From Natronosalvus vescus (GTDB lineage Archaea; Halobacteriota; Halobacteria; Halobacteriales; Natrialbaceae): a DNA stretch of 64,000 bases. Positions within the stretch are counted from its first letter, which is position 1. Each line of letters opens with the position of its first letter. Made by a program: the position numbers and the translations under genes. The stretch covers positions 1,240,001 to 1,304,000 of the forward strand of contig NZ_CP099546.1 in assembly GCF_023973145.1 (NCBI RefSeq), written 5' to 3'. The notes beneath the pieces were generated by a model. It was not told the origin of the DNA, made no database searches, and saw only the letters and a list, made by a program, of their open reading frames with translations. Of this stretch, positions 25,994 through 33,993 are shown one piece after another.

Positions 25994-26075
25994 ATAGGGA
26001 ACGCTGGAACATGTACCGCCGTTTGCCCACCACAGGGTCGGCAAACGGAGGTACGTGACCTACAACGATCCCTAT
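25994..26075. repeat. 82-bp near-palindromic repeat, copy 2
   Basis: Same length and order as copy 1: ATAGGGAACG at the left, TACCGCCGTTTGCC and GGCAAACGGAGGTAC in the inner arms, and the right end CAACGATCCCTAT identical to copy 1. Relative to copy 1, one base is missing on the left arm and one added on the right, and several inner changes keep or nearly keep pairing (for example GTCGTTTG to GCCGTTTG). Confidence 0.85.
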
Positions 26076-26236
26076 CAGTGGTGGTTCGCAGCCTCTTTAG
26101 CTATCGGTCACCAGGCCACGTCCATGAACGCGGCCACCTCCGACGTCGAGAATCACTGTGCCGATCCCATCCGTCACCCTCGAGTCAGCACCTCCTCGAA
26201 CCCCCACGACAATACTCGTCTCCGGGTGGGTCGCTG

Positions 26237-26437
26237 ATGGCGCGACCACGTCGAAGTGCGCTCGATTCCGAGTCGCTGCGCCGGATGAAGGTTGGATTCG
26301 TGTTGCTGGTCGGGCTTTCGGGAGGGATGATGGCGCTCCAGGGCGGAGCCTCACTCCTGGTAATCGGGCTGGCGACACTCACCGGATTGGTCGCTGGTGG
26401 GGCGCTTCTGTGGTATCTGACGTGGGTGGCTCGGTAA
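26237..26437 (+). CDS. Small two-helix membrane protein
   Basis: A 66-residue protein: a basic N-terminus (MARPRRSALDSESLRRMK) followed by two hydrophobic helices (about 19-40 and 43-62) joined by a short Gly turn. Composition and the positive-inside start look like a real haloarchaeal small membrane protein. Family and function unknown. ATG 26237 is chosen because the earlier frame crosses the palindromic repeat. Confidence 0.65.
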   Translation: MARPRRSALDSESLRRMKVGFVLLVGLSGGMMALQGGASLLVIGLATLTGLVAGGALLWYLTWVAR

Positions 26438-26485
26438 GGGATGACTCTCGAGGACGGTCGTCCCTCCCTTCAGAATGATCGCCGC

Positions 26486-27169
26486 TCACCAGGGGTCGCC
26501 AGAAGCGAGGTCGATCTCGCTGTCTCCTTTCTCCGACGGACAGATGTCGGCGAGTACGCAGGCCTCACAGTCGGCGGATCGAGCCGAACAGACCGCCCGC
26601 CCGTGGTCGATACAGAGGTGGGTGAACTGCTGCCAGGACTCCTCGGGGACGATCTCGAGGAGATCCTGTTCGATCTTTTCGGGGGTGTGCTCGTCAGTCA
26701 GGCCCAGACGGCGCGACAGTCGCTGGACGTGCGTGTCGACGACGATTCCCTCGACGATGTCGTGGCCGTGCTGGAGGACGACGTTGGCCGTCTTTCGCCC
26801 AACACCTGGGAGGTCGGTGAGTTCGCTCATCGTGTCCGGAACCTCACTATCGTGCTCCTCGACGATCCTGGCACACGCGTTGCGGATATACTTCGCCTTG
26901 TTGTTGAAGTAGGTGATCGAGTTGAGCGCTTCGGCGAGTTCCTCCTGGGGCGCCGCGGCGTAGTCTTCGGGCGTCTCGTAGGTCTCGAAGAGCGCTTTCG
27001 TCTCTTTGTTGACCCGTTCGTCGGTACACTGCGCGGAAAGGATCACGGCGATCAGGAGTTCGAGGCGATTCGAGTAGCGGAGCGAGATCGTCGAGTCGGG
27101 GTACTCGTGTTCGAGTCGATCGACGACTTCGGCCGCCTGCTGTTCGGGCGTCTCGAGTGGGGTTCCCAT
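26486..27169 (-). CDS. nth: Endonuclease III
   Basis: A bifunctional DNA glycosylase/AP lyase that removes oxidised pyrimidines. The 227-residue protein contains the helix-hairpin-helix LPGVGRKTANVVL with the catalytic Lys, the catalytic Asp in IVVDTHVQRLSRRLG, and a C-terminal 4Fe-4S loop with four Cys (C-x6-C-x2-C-x5-C in CSARSADCEACVLADIC). Length is normal. The gene is divergent from the coiled-coil gene, with a repeat array between. Confidence 0.95.
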   Translation of the reverse strand: MGTPLETPEQQAAEVVDRLEHEYPDSTISLRYSNRLELLIAVILSAQCTDERVNKETKALFETYETPEDYAAAPQEELAEALNSITYFNNKAKYIRNACARIVEEHDSEVPDTMSELTDLPGVGRKTANVVLQHGHDIVEGIVVDTHVQRLSRRLGLTDEHTPEKIEQDLLEIVPEESWQQFTHLCIDHGRAVCSARSADCEACVLADICPSEKGDSEIDLASGDPW

Positions 27170-27585
27170 TGGGAGTGCGTTTCGAGAGCGACCATTTCAG
27201 GAATTCGGTTCGTCCATTCGGCGATTCACCAGTTCAGCGGATCAGTGATTCACCAGCTCAGTTGATCGTCGGTTCGACGGTTCGACGGTTTGGCGGATCG
27301 ACGGTTTGGCGGTTCCGCGGATCGACGGTTCGCCAGTTTGGCGATTCGATGGATCGGCGGTCGGTAGTTCCGCGGATCGGTCGTACTACAGATCGACCCA
27401 CCGAATCGAACGCACGCCATTCCGTCTCGAGTTAGCACGTGGCATTCTGTCAACCTCGTTTCCTTATTTCGGGTGTTTGGATACAATTATTACCGTCAAT
27501 GTGGAGGGTTCGGAAAACGCTCCAGGAAAGCGGACGGGAACCGCGCCCGGCCTGGACGTAGCCGAGGGAGCCCGATCACCCACTC
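27170..27585. other. 416-nt intergenic region with tandem repeat
   Basis: The left two thirds are taken up by the 24-bp repeat array. The right third contains an A/T-rich patch (ATACAATTATTACC at about 27481-27494) that could be a promoter for the coiled-coil gene, at 27586, with a long leader. No gene is supported. Confidence 0.55.
27223..27366. repeat. Imperfect 24-bp tandem repeat, about six units
   Basis: Six consecutive 24-nt units begin at 27223, 27247, 27271, 27295, 27319 and 27343. Units 1-2 start GATTCACCAG and units 3-6 start with a GGTTCGACGG/GGATCGACGG-like segment. Inside the units an 8-10 nt submotif (CGACGGTTYG) recurs. Degenerate partial units may extend on both sides (about 27200-27390). 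It has the form of a diverged minisatellite. Confidence 0.8.
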
Positions 27586-28752
27586 ATGACCACACAGAAC
27601 GAACCACTCACGAGACCGCACGAATCACACAACCGGTTCGACGATGCCGTACTGGATGCATTACTCGCCGAACTCAGAACCGACGAAGGCGGTGCCAAAC
27701 GGGACGCGCTCAGGCGCGCGCTGAACATCGACGCCAGCACCAGCAACGAAGTACGACTCGACACTGTCGAGTCGACGCTGCTCGAACTCGAATCCTACAC
27801 CGACGCACTGGCCGACTTCCTGGATGAGAACGGGACGGCAGAGACCGTCCTCGCCGACGTTCAGGACGGGCTCGAGGAAACGACCGCGGCGATCGACGTG
27901 CTTCGCGAGGCAACGGACGACCTCGAGTCCACGGACGAGACGCTCGCGATTCGAATCGACACGCTCGGGGAGACGGTAGCCGAGGTCGGATCGACGCTCG
28001 ACCCGCTCGAGGACGCGGTTGCCGACCTGCGATCGGCGTTCGACACGGTACGTGACGAGGTCGGGGCGTCGATCGACGACGTTGACGCTACAATCGAGAC
28101 GCTTGCTGACGATCTGCAGGAGACGACCGAACGGCTGGAACAGGTCGAACGCGATCAGGCGGCGATCGACGATCGGATCGACCTCGTCGACGACCGGAGA
28201 GCAGCCGACCGGGCGGAACTCGAAGCCCAACTCAATGCGCGTGTGGCGGACGTCACCGATCGCCTCGATGGACTCGAGGCTGACCTCCACTCACATCTCG
28301 ATCTCCGGCTCAGCGAGTTTCGCCAGGAAGTCCGTGCGGAACTCGCCGACCAGGAGGCGTTGCTCGCGAACGATCTCGAGGAAACGGTCGAGACCCGTGT
28401 CGAGAAACGAGTCGAGGAGACGGAGACCACACTCGAGCAACAGCTGGCAGAAACCGAGGCCGACCTCCACGACCGCGTCGACGATACCGGCGACCGGCTA
28501 CAGTCGGTCGTCGACGACCTCGAGGCGGACTTCCAGCACGAGATTGAGACCGTCGTGGATGACTTCGAGGGTGACCTGGAAACCGTCGAAGCGGATCTCG
28601 AGGACACAGTGGACGACCGACTCGAGGCGGTCGATGCCACCCTGGACGATGAAACCGAGGCGCTCGATGAGCGGATCGCCGACCTCGAGGCGGCGAAAGC
28701 CGAGGCCGAGGCGTGGCGGTCGTCGTTGCAGTCGGCCTTCGGTTCCGAGTGA
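27586..28752 (+). CDS. Long coiled-coil protein of unknown function
   Basis: A 388-residue, very acidic protein that is almost entirely heptad repeat. After an N-terminal segment of about 50 residues (FDDAVLDALLAELRTDEGG, then KRDALRRALNID), residues about 55-380 show continuous hydrophobic spacing in patterns such as RLDTVESTLLELE, VVDDLEADFQHEIE and LETVEADLEDTV. No ATPase head, membrane segment or signal is present, which argues against a whole SMC protein. It may form a rod or scaffold. No family recognised. It stands alone between a tandem repeat and mvaD. Confidence 0.8.
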   Translation: MTTQNEPLTRPHESHNRFDDAVLDALLAELRTDEGGAKRDALRRALNIDASTSNEVRLDTVESTLLELESYTDALADFLDENGTAETVLADVQDGLEETTAAIDVLREATDDLESTDETLAIRIDTLGETVAEVGSTLDPLEDAVADLRSAFDTVRDEVGASIDDVDATIETLADDLQETTERLEQVERDQAAIDDRIDLVDDRRAADRAELEAQLNARVADVTDRLDGLEADLHSHLDLRLSEFRQEVRAELADQEALLANDLEETVETRVEKRVEETETTLEQQLAETEADLHDRVDDTGDRLQSVVDDLEADFQHEIETVVDDFEGDLETVEADLEDTVDDRLEAVDATLDDETEALDERIADLEAAKAEAEAWRSSLQSAFGSE

Positions 28753-28790
28753 ACGCGAGCCACACGGCCGCCCACTCCGATGCCGTGACC

Positions 28791-28796
28791 TTTAAG
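28791..28796 (+). promoter_or_regulatory. TATA box of mvaD
   Basis: TTTAAG is centred 27 nt before the mvaD ATG, with purines in front (GACC), consistent with a leaderless transcript. It lies directly after the end of the coiled-coil gene. Confidence 0.6.
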
Positions 28797-28820
28797 CGGT
28801 CGTCACACACCTGTGGGGGT

Positions 28821-29807
28821 ATGAAAGCGACGGCGATGGCCCACCCGATCCAGGGTCTCATCAAGTACCACGGGATGCGCGACGACATCGAGCGACTCCC
28901 GTATCACGACAGCATCAGCGTCTGCACCGCGCCGAGTCACACCCGCACCACCGTCGAGTTCTCGATGGACTACGACGAGGACGTCTACGTCGTCGACGGC
29001 GAGGAACTCGAGGGTCGCGGCTTCGAGCGCCTCGAGGCGGTCGTCGACAAGGCGCGCAACATGTCCGACGCGGCTCACACCGTCTACCCCGTCCGCATCG
29101 AGAGCGAGAACAGCTTCCCTTCGAACGTCGGCCTCGGCTCGTCGTCGTCCGGCTTCGCGGCGGCCGCTAGAGCCCTCGCGGAGGCCGCGGAACTCGACGC
29201 CTCCCTCCAGGACATCTCGACCATCGCCCGCGTCGGCTCGGCGTCGGCCGCGCGTTCGGTGACCGGGGCGTTCTCCCAGCTGTACACCGGCCTGAACGAC
29301 GAGGACTGTCGGTCCCGACGCGTCCCGAGCAACCTCCACGAGGAGCTGAAGATCGTCGTCGGCCTCGTTCCGTACCACAAGGAGACCGAGGACGCCCACG
29401 ACGAGGCCGCGGACAGCCACATGTTCCAGGCGCGAAACGCCCACATCCACGGCCAGATCGCGAAGATGCGCGACGCCCTCCGCAACGACGACTTCGACCG
29501 GGCGTTCGAACTCGCGGAACACGATTCGCTGTCGCTGGCGGCGACGACGATGACCGGCCCCGAGGGCTGGGTGTACTGGCAACCCGCCACGCTGGCCATC
29601 TTCAACAAGGTTCGCGAACTCCGCGAGGAAGAAGACATCCCGGCGTACTTCTCGACAGATACCGGTGCCAGCGTCTACGTCAACACCACCGAGGAACACG
29701 CCGAAACGGTCGAGGAGGCCATCGCCGAGACCGGCGTCTCGACCACCACGTGGGGCGTCGGCGGCCCAGCGCGGTTACTCGAGGACGAGGACGACCACCT
29801 GTTCTAG
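28821..29807 (+). CDS. mvaD: Phosphomevalonate/diphosphomevalonate decarboxylase
   Basis: A GHMP-fold decarboxylase of the mevalonate pathway, 328 residues. The family's ATP loop is FPSNVGLGSSSSGFAAAA and the catalytic Asp lies in FSTDTGASVYV. The N-terminal motif that reads KYWGKRD in classical enzymes is KYHGMRD here, so the second Lys is Met. In Haloferax volcanii the homologue acts on mevalonate 5-phosphate, giving isopentenyl phosphate; this one may do the same. Start ATG 28821 agrees with the TATA spacing. Product feeds archaeal isoprenoid lipids. Confidence 0.9.
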   Translation: MKATAMAHPIQGLIKYHGMRDDIERLPYHDSISVCTAPSHTRTTVEFSMDYDEDVYVVDGEELEGRGFERLEAVVDKARNMSDAAHTVYPVRIESENSFPSNVGLGSSSSGFAAAARALAEAAELDASLQDISTIARVGSASAARSVTGAFSQLYTGLNDEDCRSRRVPSNLHEELKIVVGLVPYHKETEDAHDEAADSHMFQARNAHIHGQIAKMRDALRNDDFDRAFELAEHDSLSLAATTMTGPEGWVYWQPATLAIFNKVRELREEEDIPAYFSTDTGASVYVNTTEEHAETVEEAIAETGVSTTTWGVGGPARLLEDEDDHLF

Positions 29808-29811
29808 AACC

Positions 29812-30044
29812 CACCTTTTGCACTGTCGTCCGGAAGACGCGACGCGTCTTCCGTGATCACGAGACGGCTGCGCCGTCTCGAACGACGTTCTGGCTCACCA
29901 CCGGCAGCGTTGCTGCCGTACGGATCGCCGTCACTCGGCAAAAGCTGGACCAAAAGCATTCCTCGCTCCCGGTGGTCGCTCGTCAGCACGCTCATTCACT
30001 GCGTTCATTCGCGGTGAAAGTCGGTGTACTTTCCTGCCCTTCCC
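29812..30044 (+). repeat. Dispersed structured intergenic element, copy A
   Basis: It begins 4 nt after the mvaD stop with CACCTTTTGC. Three hairpins follow: 29832-29852 (GGAAGACGCG arm), 29860-29880 (CGAGACGGC, loop TGC) and 29902-29918 (CGGCAGC, loop GTT). Then come a 35-nt core at 29936-29970 (CGGCAAAAGCTGGACC, then AAAAGCATTCCTCGCTCCC), a TCGCGGTGAAAGTCGG block at 30009-30024 and CCTGCCCTTCCC at 30033-30044. The same ordered blocks occur at 57292-57520. It may be a 3' RNA element, an RNA gene or a mobile repeat. Confidence 0.75.
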
Positions 30045-30194
30045 TGGGTCGCGAACCGTCGCCAGCGGGGGCGACGGTTCACTCCCGGCCACCACTGCGG
30101 CTGCTGTTTCGTTTCCGGTCAGTGCCGTTTGTACGATTCGGTTTCCTCCAGCCTCGAGCAACTCACCACCGCCGTCACTCGAGCACACTGGAAC

Positions 30195-30198
30195 TTTA
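30195..30198 (+). promoter_or_regulatory. TATA box of NDH-2-like gene
   Basis: CTTTACC is centred about 26 nt before ATG 30222, supporting that start and a leaderless transcript. Confidence 0.5.
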
Positions 30199-30221
30199 CC
30201 CCTCGCGTCCCAACCACCGGT

Positions 30222-31439
30222 ATGGACGTCCTCGTACTCGGCGCAGGATACGCCGGGCTGACACTCACGCGGCTCCTCGAGCGTGAGATTCCGGACGACG
30301 TCGACATTACCCTGGTCGATGAGTCCCCAGCCCATCTGATCCAGCACGAACTCCACCGAGCGATCCGCCGACCTGATGTGGCAGACGAGATCACGATCCC
30401 ACTGGCGGACGCGGTCGACCGAGCGGCCGTCCGAACTGCTCGCGTCGAGAGTGTTGACACGGACGACCGATCTGTCCACCTCGAGTCCACGGACGAAACG
30501 CTCGAATACGACGTGTGTGCCATCTGTCTCGGCGCCGAAACCGCCTTCCACGGCCTCGAGACCGTCCGCGAGCACGCGATCCCGCTGAAACGACTCCATC
30601 ACGCCGAAATGATTCGGGAGCGAACGCTCGAGTCTCTGGAACGATATCACGCGGGTGAAACCGCCCACCTCGTCGTCGGCGGTGCCGGTCTCTCCGGGAT
30701 CCAGGTCGCCGGCGAACTCGCCGCCGTGCTCGAGGAGGACGGAATCGATCTCGCATCCACCGACCGGGCATCGGTCACGCTCCTGGAACAGTTCGACACC
30801 GTTGCCCCGTCGTTCCCGCCCGAATTCCAGCGCGCGGTAACTGACACGCTCGAAGGCCAGGGTGTCACCCTTCGACCGAATGCGACCGTGATTGGGGCGG
30901 ATGCGAGATCAGTCACTGTCGAGCTATCAGGTGATGGGAGGCAGTCGGAGACGCTGCCGGCAGACGTCCTCGTCTGGACTGGGGGCATCCGCGGCCCGGC
31001 GGCCCTCGACGGCGAGCGACCGGTCGTCAGACGCGACCTTCGTCTCGAAGATCGCACGTTCGTCGTCGGTGACGCCGCACGCGTCGTCGACACCCACGGT
31101 GAAGCTGTCCCGGCGAGCGCCCAATCGGCGGTCAGGGAGGCCCGCGCCGTCGCGGAAAACGTCGCCCGACTCGTCGACTACGAGCGCGAAGGCGGCCTGT
31201 TCGAGCCGCGACTCGAAGGCTTTCGATTCGAGTCTCCCGGCTGGCTCGTCTCGGTGGGTGACGACGCGGTCGCCCAGGTTGGCCCATCGGTGTTCACCGG
31301 CAACGCGGCGAAGGCCCTCAAAACGACCGTCGGCGTCGGTTACCTCTCCTCGGTCGGTGCGATCCGGGAGGCAGTCGACCTCGTCCAGCGGGAGTTCGTC
31401 GAGGACGCCGAGCGGGGCGACTCTTCCTCGAGACGGTAA
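30222..31439 (+). CDS. FAD-dependent NADH dehydrogenase-like oxidoreductase (NDH-2 family)
   Basis: A 405-residue pyridine nucleotide-disulfide oxidoreductase-type protein. The FAD Rossmann motif is LVLGAGYAGLTLT at the N-terminus, a second nucleotide site VVGGAGLSGIQVAGELA lies near residue 150, and TFVVGDAARV is the second FAD contact. The C-terminus (GNAAKALKTTVGVGYLSSVG) resembles membrane-associated type II NADH dehydrogenases. It probably passes electrons from NAD(P)H to quinone. The substrate is inferred from family only. Confidence 0.85.
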   Translation: MDVLVLGAGYAGLTLTRLLEREIPDDVDITLVDESPAHLIQHELHRAIRRPDVADEITIPLADAVDRAAVRTARVESVDTDDRSVHLESTDETLEYDVCAICLGAETAFHGLETVREHAIPLKRLHHAEMIRERTLESLERYHAGETAHLVVGGAGLSGIQVAGELAAVLEEDGIDLASTDRASVTLLEQFDTVAPSFPPEFQRAVTDTLEGQGVTLRPNATVIGADARSVTVELSGDGRQSETLPADVLVWTGGIRGPAALDGERPVVRRDLRLEDRTFVVGDAARVVDTHGEAVPASAQSAVREARAVAENVARLVDYEREGGLFEPRLEGFRFESPGWLVSVGDDAVAQVGPSVFTGNAAKALKTTVGVGYLSSVGAIREAVDLVQREFVEDAERGDSSSRR

Positions 31440-31445
31440 AAAATT
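31437..31445 (-). terminator. Oligo-T terminator of fen
   Basis: A run of A on the plus strand gives six T downstream of the fen stop (31466) on the minus strand. It overlaps the stop codon of the convergent oxidoreductase gene. Confidence 0.45.
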
Positions 31446-31465
31446 CGACGGACGGATCTACGGTC

Positions 31466-32443
31466 TCACGTCCACTTGTCCAGTCCGGTCTGGACGACGC
31501 TCGCTTCGATCCGCTCGAAGCCGCGCTCGACCTCACCTTCGTCGACCCCCCACTCGTCGACGACGTAGGCACGGGCGGCCTCGAGATCCGGTTCCATCGT
31601 CGTCTCGTACTCGTAGTCGTCGGTGACGTTCGGGTTACGAAACAGCTGACGGACGCGGTCGGCGTGCTCGACGTGCTCGCCGCGGGCCTCGAGGACGCTC
31701 CAGAGATCGCCGTGTTCGGCGATGGCCGAGAGCGCCGTCTTCGGGCCGATGCCGTGGACGCCCTCGTTGAAGTCCGTCCCGATCAGGATGGCCGCGTCGA
31801 TCAGTTGTTCGAGGGTGAGGTCGTGGGTGGCGAGAGTTGCTGCGAGATCCATCAGTTCGGGATCGCCCTTGCTCGTGAGCTGTCGGAGCGTGTAGGGCGC
31901 GCCAAAGAGGAGCGCGTCGTAGTCCTCCGAGCCGACGTAGTCGACATCCCCTCGTCGGGCCATGTGTGCCGCCTGCGCTTCACCCTCTGCGGGTGCCTCG
32001 ACGATCGGCACGTCGAGCAGCCGAAAGAGTTCCCGGCTGGTCTCCTGGATCGTCGGCGTCAGCCGCTGAGTTCGTGATTCGAGTTGGGCAATTGCAACCG
32101 CATCCCCCTCCTCGCGCGCGCGCTCGAGCTGTGCCTCGTAGCTCTCGCGTTGTTCGCGGCGCGATTCGATTTCGTCTGCTTTCAGCTCCGAGGGGCCGCC
32201 GTCGAAGACCATCACGGGGACGATGTCGTGTTCGAAGAACTTGGGGAGTCCCTGGATGATCCCGATCAGGTTGGCGACCTCCGTCCCGTCCGCGGTCGTG
32301 TACTTCTCGCTCGAGGTCCACTTGACCGTCGTGGTCAGATACCGGTAGAGCCAGTTGTGGGTGTCGACGGCGACGACGCCCTCGACGTCGTCGAACGGCA
32401 CGTCCTCGATGACGGCGATGTCGCGTAAGGCTGCGTTTCCCAT
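31466..32443 (-). CDS. fen: Flap endonuclease 1
   Basis: A structure-specific 5' nuclease that processes Okazaki fragments and repair flaps. The 325-residue protein has the N-terminal and internal nuclease regions: [40 protein letters not shown] and [15 protein letters not shown] with the metal-binding acidic residues, then the H3[19 protein letters not shown]. The C-terminus QTGLDKWT is a PCNA-interacting PIP box. All key residues are present and length is normal. Confidence 0.96.
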   Translation of the reverse strand: MGNAALRDIAVIEDVPFDDVEGVVAVDTHNWLYRYLTTTVKWTSSEKYTTADGTEVANLIGIIQGLPKFFEHDIVPVMVFDGGPSELKADEIESRREQRESYEAQLERAREEGDAVAIAQLESRTQRLTPTIQETSRELFRLLDVPIVEAPAEGEAQAAHMARRGDVDYVGSEDYDALLFGAPYTLRQLTSKGDPELMDLAATLATHDLTLEQLIDAAILIGTDFNEGVHGIGPKTALSAIAEHGDLWSVLEARGEHVEHADRVRQLFRNPNVTDDYEYETTMEPDLEAARAYVVDEWGVDEGEVERGFERIEASVVQTGLDKWT

Positions 32444-32556
32444 TGGGTCGTCTTTCGCAGGAGAGGGATTTGAAACGTTCCCTCCTCGGTGGCGCTTGGG
32501 CCGCTTGGCCTGGGTGTGCTATGGCCGTTCGCTCTCGCTGACGCTCTCGTCTCCGG

Positions 32557-33237
32557 CTAACTCGTATTAACGTCGTACGGCCGCCCGGGTGGCCCGTCCT
32601 CGAGTCGCCGCTCCAGAAACGATCGTTCGCCGTCGGTGAGGTCGCGTTCTGCAAATCGCTCGAGGCCGCGCCGATAGATCCCTTCTGCTGACTCGCTGGG
32701 GTAGGCGAGGACGAGTTCGGCGAGGCCGGTCGTCTCCCCGGTGAAACCGAATCCGGCCTTCCAGAGGGCATCGTAGGCGTATGGGTTGTTCACTGCAATT
32801 TTCAGCCCGTCGTAGCCGCGCTCGAGCGCGGCGTCACGGACGAACGCAATCAATCGAGGCCCGAGTCCTCGTCCGCGCGCGTTACGGTCGACGGTGACGT
32901 ATCGGAGCCAGAGTGTCGAGGGATCGGTTCGATCCTCGTTGAACGCGACTGCCCCAACGACATCGCGTTGATAGGGCAAGTCGGTCGCCGTACCTGCGGG
33001 ATCGCGTTCGCCCGCCGGGTGGTCGACATCGATCGCCGTCGGATCAGACACGCGGGCTACCGCTTTCCCCGTGTTCGACATGACGAACTTCCCCGCGTAG
33101 CTGAAGCGTTCGTGGTGGAGTCGCAGGCGCGGCCCGTTCGGTGGCCAGCCACAAATCTCGAGCGTGACGTCCAGACTGTTCGACACGGGTGTTCGAGCCG
33201 TGTTTGGTTGGCTTCGCGTGAAAGGGTCTCGGTTCAT
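32557..33237 (-). CDS. GNAT family N-acetyltransferase
   Basis: A 226-residue acetyltransferase. The acetyl-CoA region is WLRYVTVDRNARGRGLGPRL, followed by YDGLKIAVNNPYAYDALWKAG and the C-terminal RRGLERFAERDLTDGERSFL. An additional N-terminal part (LEICGWPPNGPRLRLHHERF) precedes the fold and looks conserved, so it is kept. ATG 33237 is used; a GTG at 33249 in the same frame is the alternative. The acceptor substrate is unknown. Confidence 0.8.
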   Translation of the reverse strand: MNRDPFTRSQPNTARTPVSNSLDVTLEICGWPPNGPRLRLHHERFSYAGKFVMSNTGKAVARVSDPTAIDVDHPAGERDPAGTATDLPYQRDVVGAVAFNEDRTDPSTLWLRYVTVDRNARGRGLGPRLIAFVRDAALERGYDGLKIAVNNPYAYDALWKAGFGFTGETTGLAELVLAYPSESAEGIYRRGLERFAERDLTDGERSFLERRLEDGPPGRPYDVNTS

Positions 33238-33310
33238 CCCACTGGACACCCCTGAGGGTAGGTGATCGATGGGTGTCGGAAAGCGACAGGCGCGTCTGCC
33301 AACCCATCAC

Positions 33311-33315
33311 TTTTA
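33311..33315 (+). promoter_or_regulatory. TATA box of membrane protein gene
   Basis: CTTTTACC stands about 27 nt before ATG 33340 and supports that start with a leaderless transcript. Confidence 0.5.
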
Positions 33316-33339
33316 CCATCGACCGTGGTAGCACCGGCC

Positions 33340-33894
33340 ATGAGTAGCGATACGGACACCACAACGGAGGTCGGTATCGACGGTCGTCTTGGCTGGCCAA
33401 TCAGCGGTGCAATAGGTGGCGCTATCGGCGCGCTTGCCTTTGGACTGCTCGTCTGGCTGGTCGATCCCGCGGTCATCGAGACGACGATCCCCGGTGCCTA
33501 CGGCCTCGAGTCCACGGGCCTCGTCGGCTGGGCGATCCAGCTGGTTCACGGTGTCGTTCTGGGCTTGCTCTTTGCCTTCGTCGTCACCCGTCAGTCGATA
33601 CTGGGCGTGCTTCGGACGTCCGTCGAGACGGACGTCCTCGCCCGGACGAGTTTGGCGGCTCGACTGGCCGCGGCGGGGTTCGTCTTCGGCCTCGCTGTCT
33701 GGGCAGTGCTCCCCGTCATCTTGTTACCCGTCGTTGCCGGCGTTATTGGTGCCGAACAGGCCGCGGAGTTCCCCGGTCTCGCGGCTGAAGGGCTCGTCGG
33801 ACACCTGCTGTTCGGTACCGTCCTGGGGGTCGTCTTCGCGCTCACGACTGATCTCTCCGGACGAACCTCGAAAGACGTGCTCGAGGACTCCTGA
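33340..33894 (+). CDS. Four-helix membrane protein of unknown function
   Basis: A 184-residue protein with four hydrophobic segments (about 22-42, 65-88, 108-133 and 155-170) arranged as two similar pairs. Glycine-rich GAIGGAIGALAFGLLVW and GLVGHLLFGTVLGVVFAL suggest an internal repeat. The N- and C-termini are polar and acidic. I do not recognise a characterised family. Function unknown. Confidence 0.7.
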   Translation: MSSDTDTTTEVGIDGRLGWPISGAIGGAIGALAFGLLVWLVDPAVIETTIPGAYGLESTGLVGWAIQLVHGVVLGLLFAFVVTRQSILGVLRTSVETDVLARTSLAARLAAAGFVFGLAVWAVLPVILLPVVAGVIGAEQAAEFPGLAAEGLVGHLLFGTVLGVVFALTTDLSGRTSKDVLEDS

Positions 33895-33993
33895 TCGGGC
33901 TACACCCGAATACGTGAGCCGAACGTGCTCAGCGACACTCGAGGGTGTGATGCCGTCACATTCTGACACTCGAGCGCGTCAGACTGATCTCGC

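Larger units (their letters stand above)
25935..26236. other. 302-nt intergenic region with terminator and repeat copy 2
   Basis: The region holds the sdhA terminator and the second 82-bp palindromic repeat. The rest has no coding signal that I can support, although an open frame continues into the small gene at 26237. Confidence 0.6.
29808..30221. other. 414-nt intergenic region holding repeat element A
   Basis: The first 240 nt form the element described separately. The remainder, about 30046-30190, contains another inverted repeat (GAACCGTCGCC with GGCGACGGTTC at about 30053-30085). The promoter of the next gene lies at its right edge. No protein gene is supported. Confidence 0.6.

Noticed and set aside
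27223-27366. CRISPR array reading of the 24-bp repeats
   Set aside because: The units are contiguous without unique spacers and are too diverged; no cas gene is in the window.
29750-30286. Long open frame through intergenic element A
   Set aside because: It starts inside mvaD in another frame, runs across hairpins and shares no protein-level conservation with the matching region at 57.3 kb; the DNA blocks are what is conserved.
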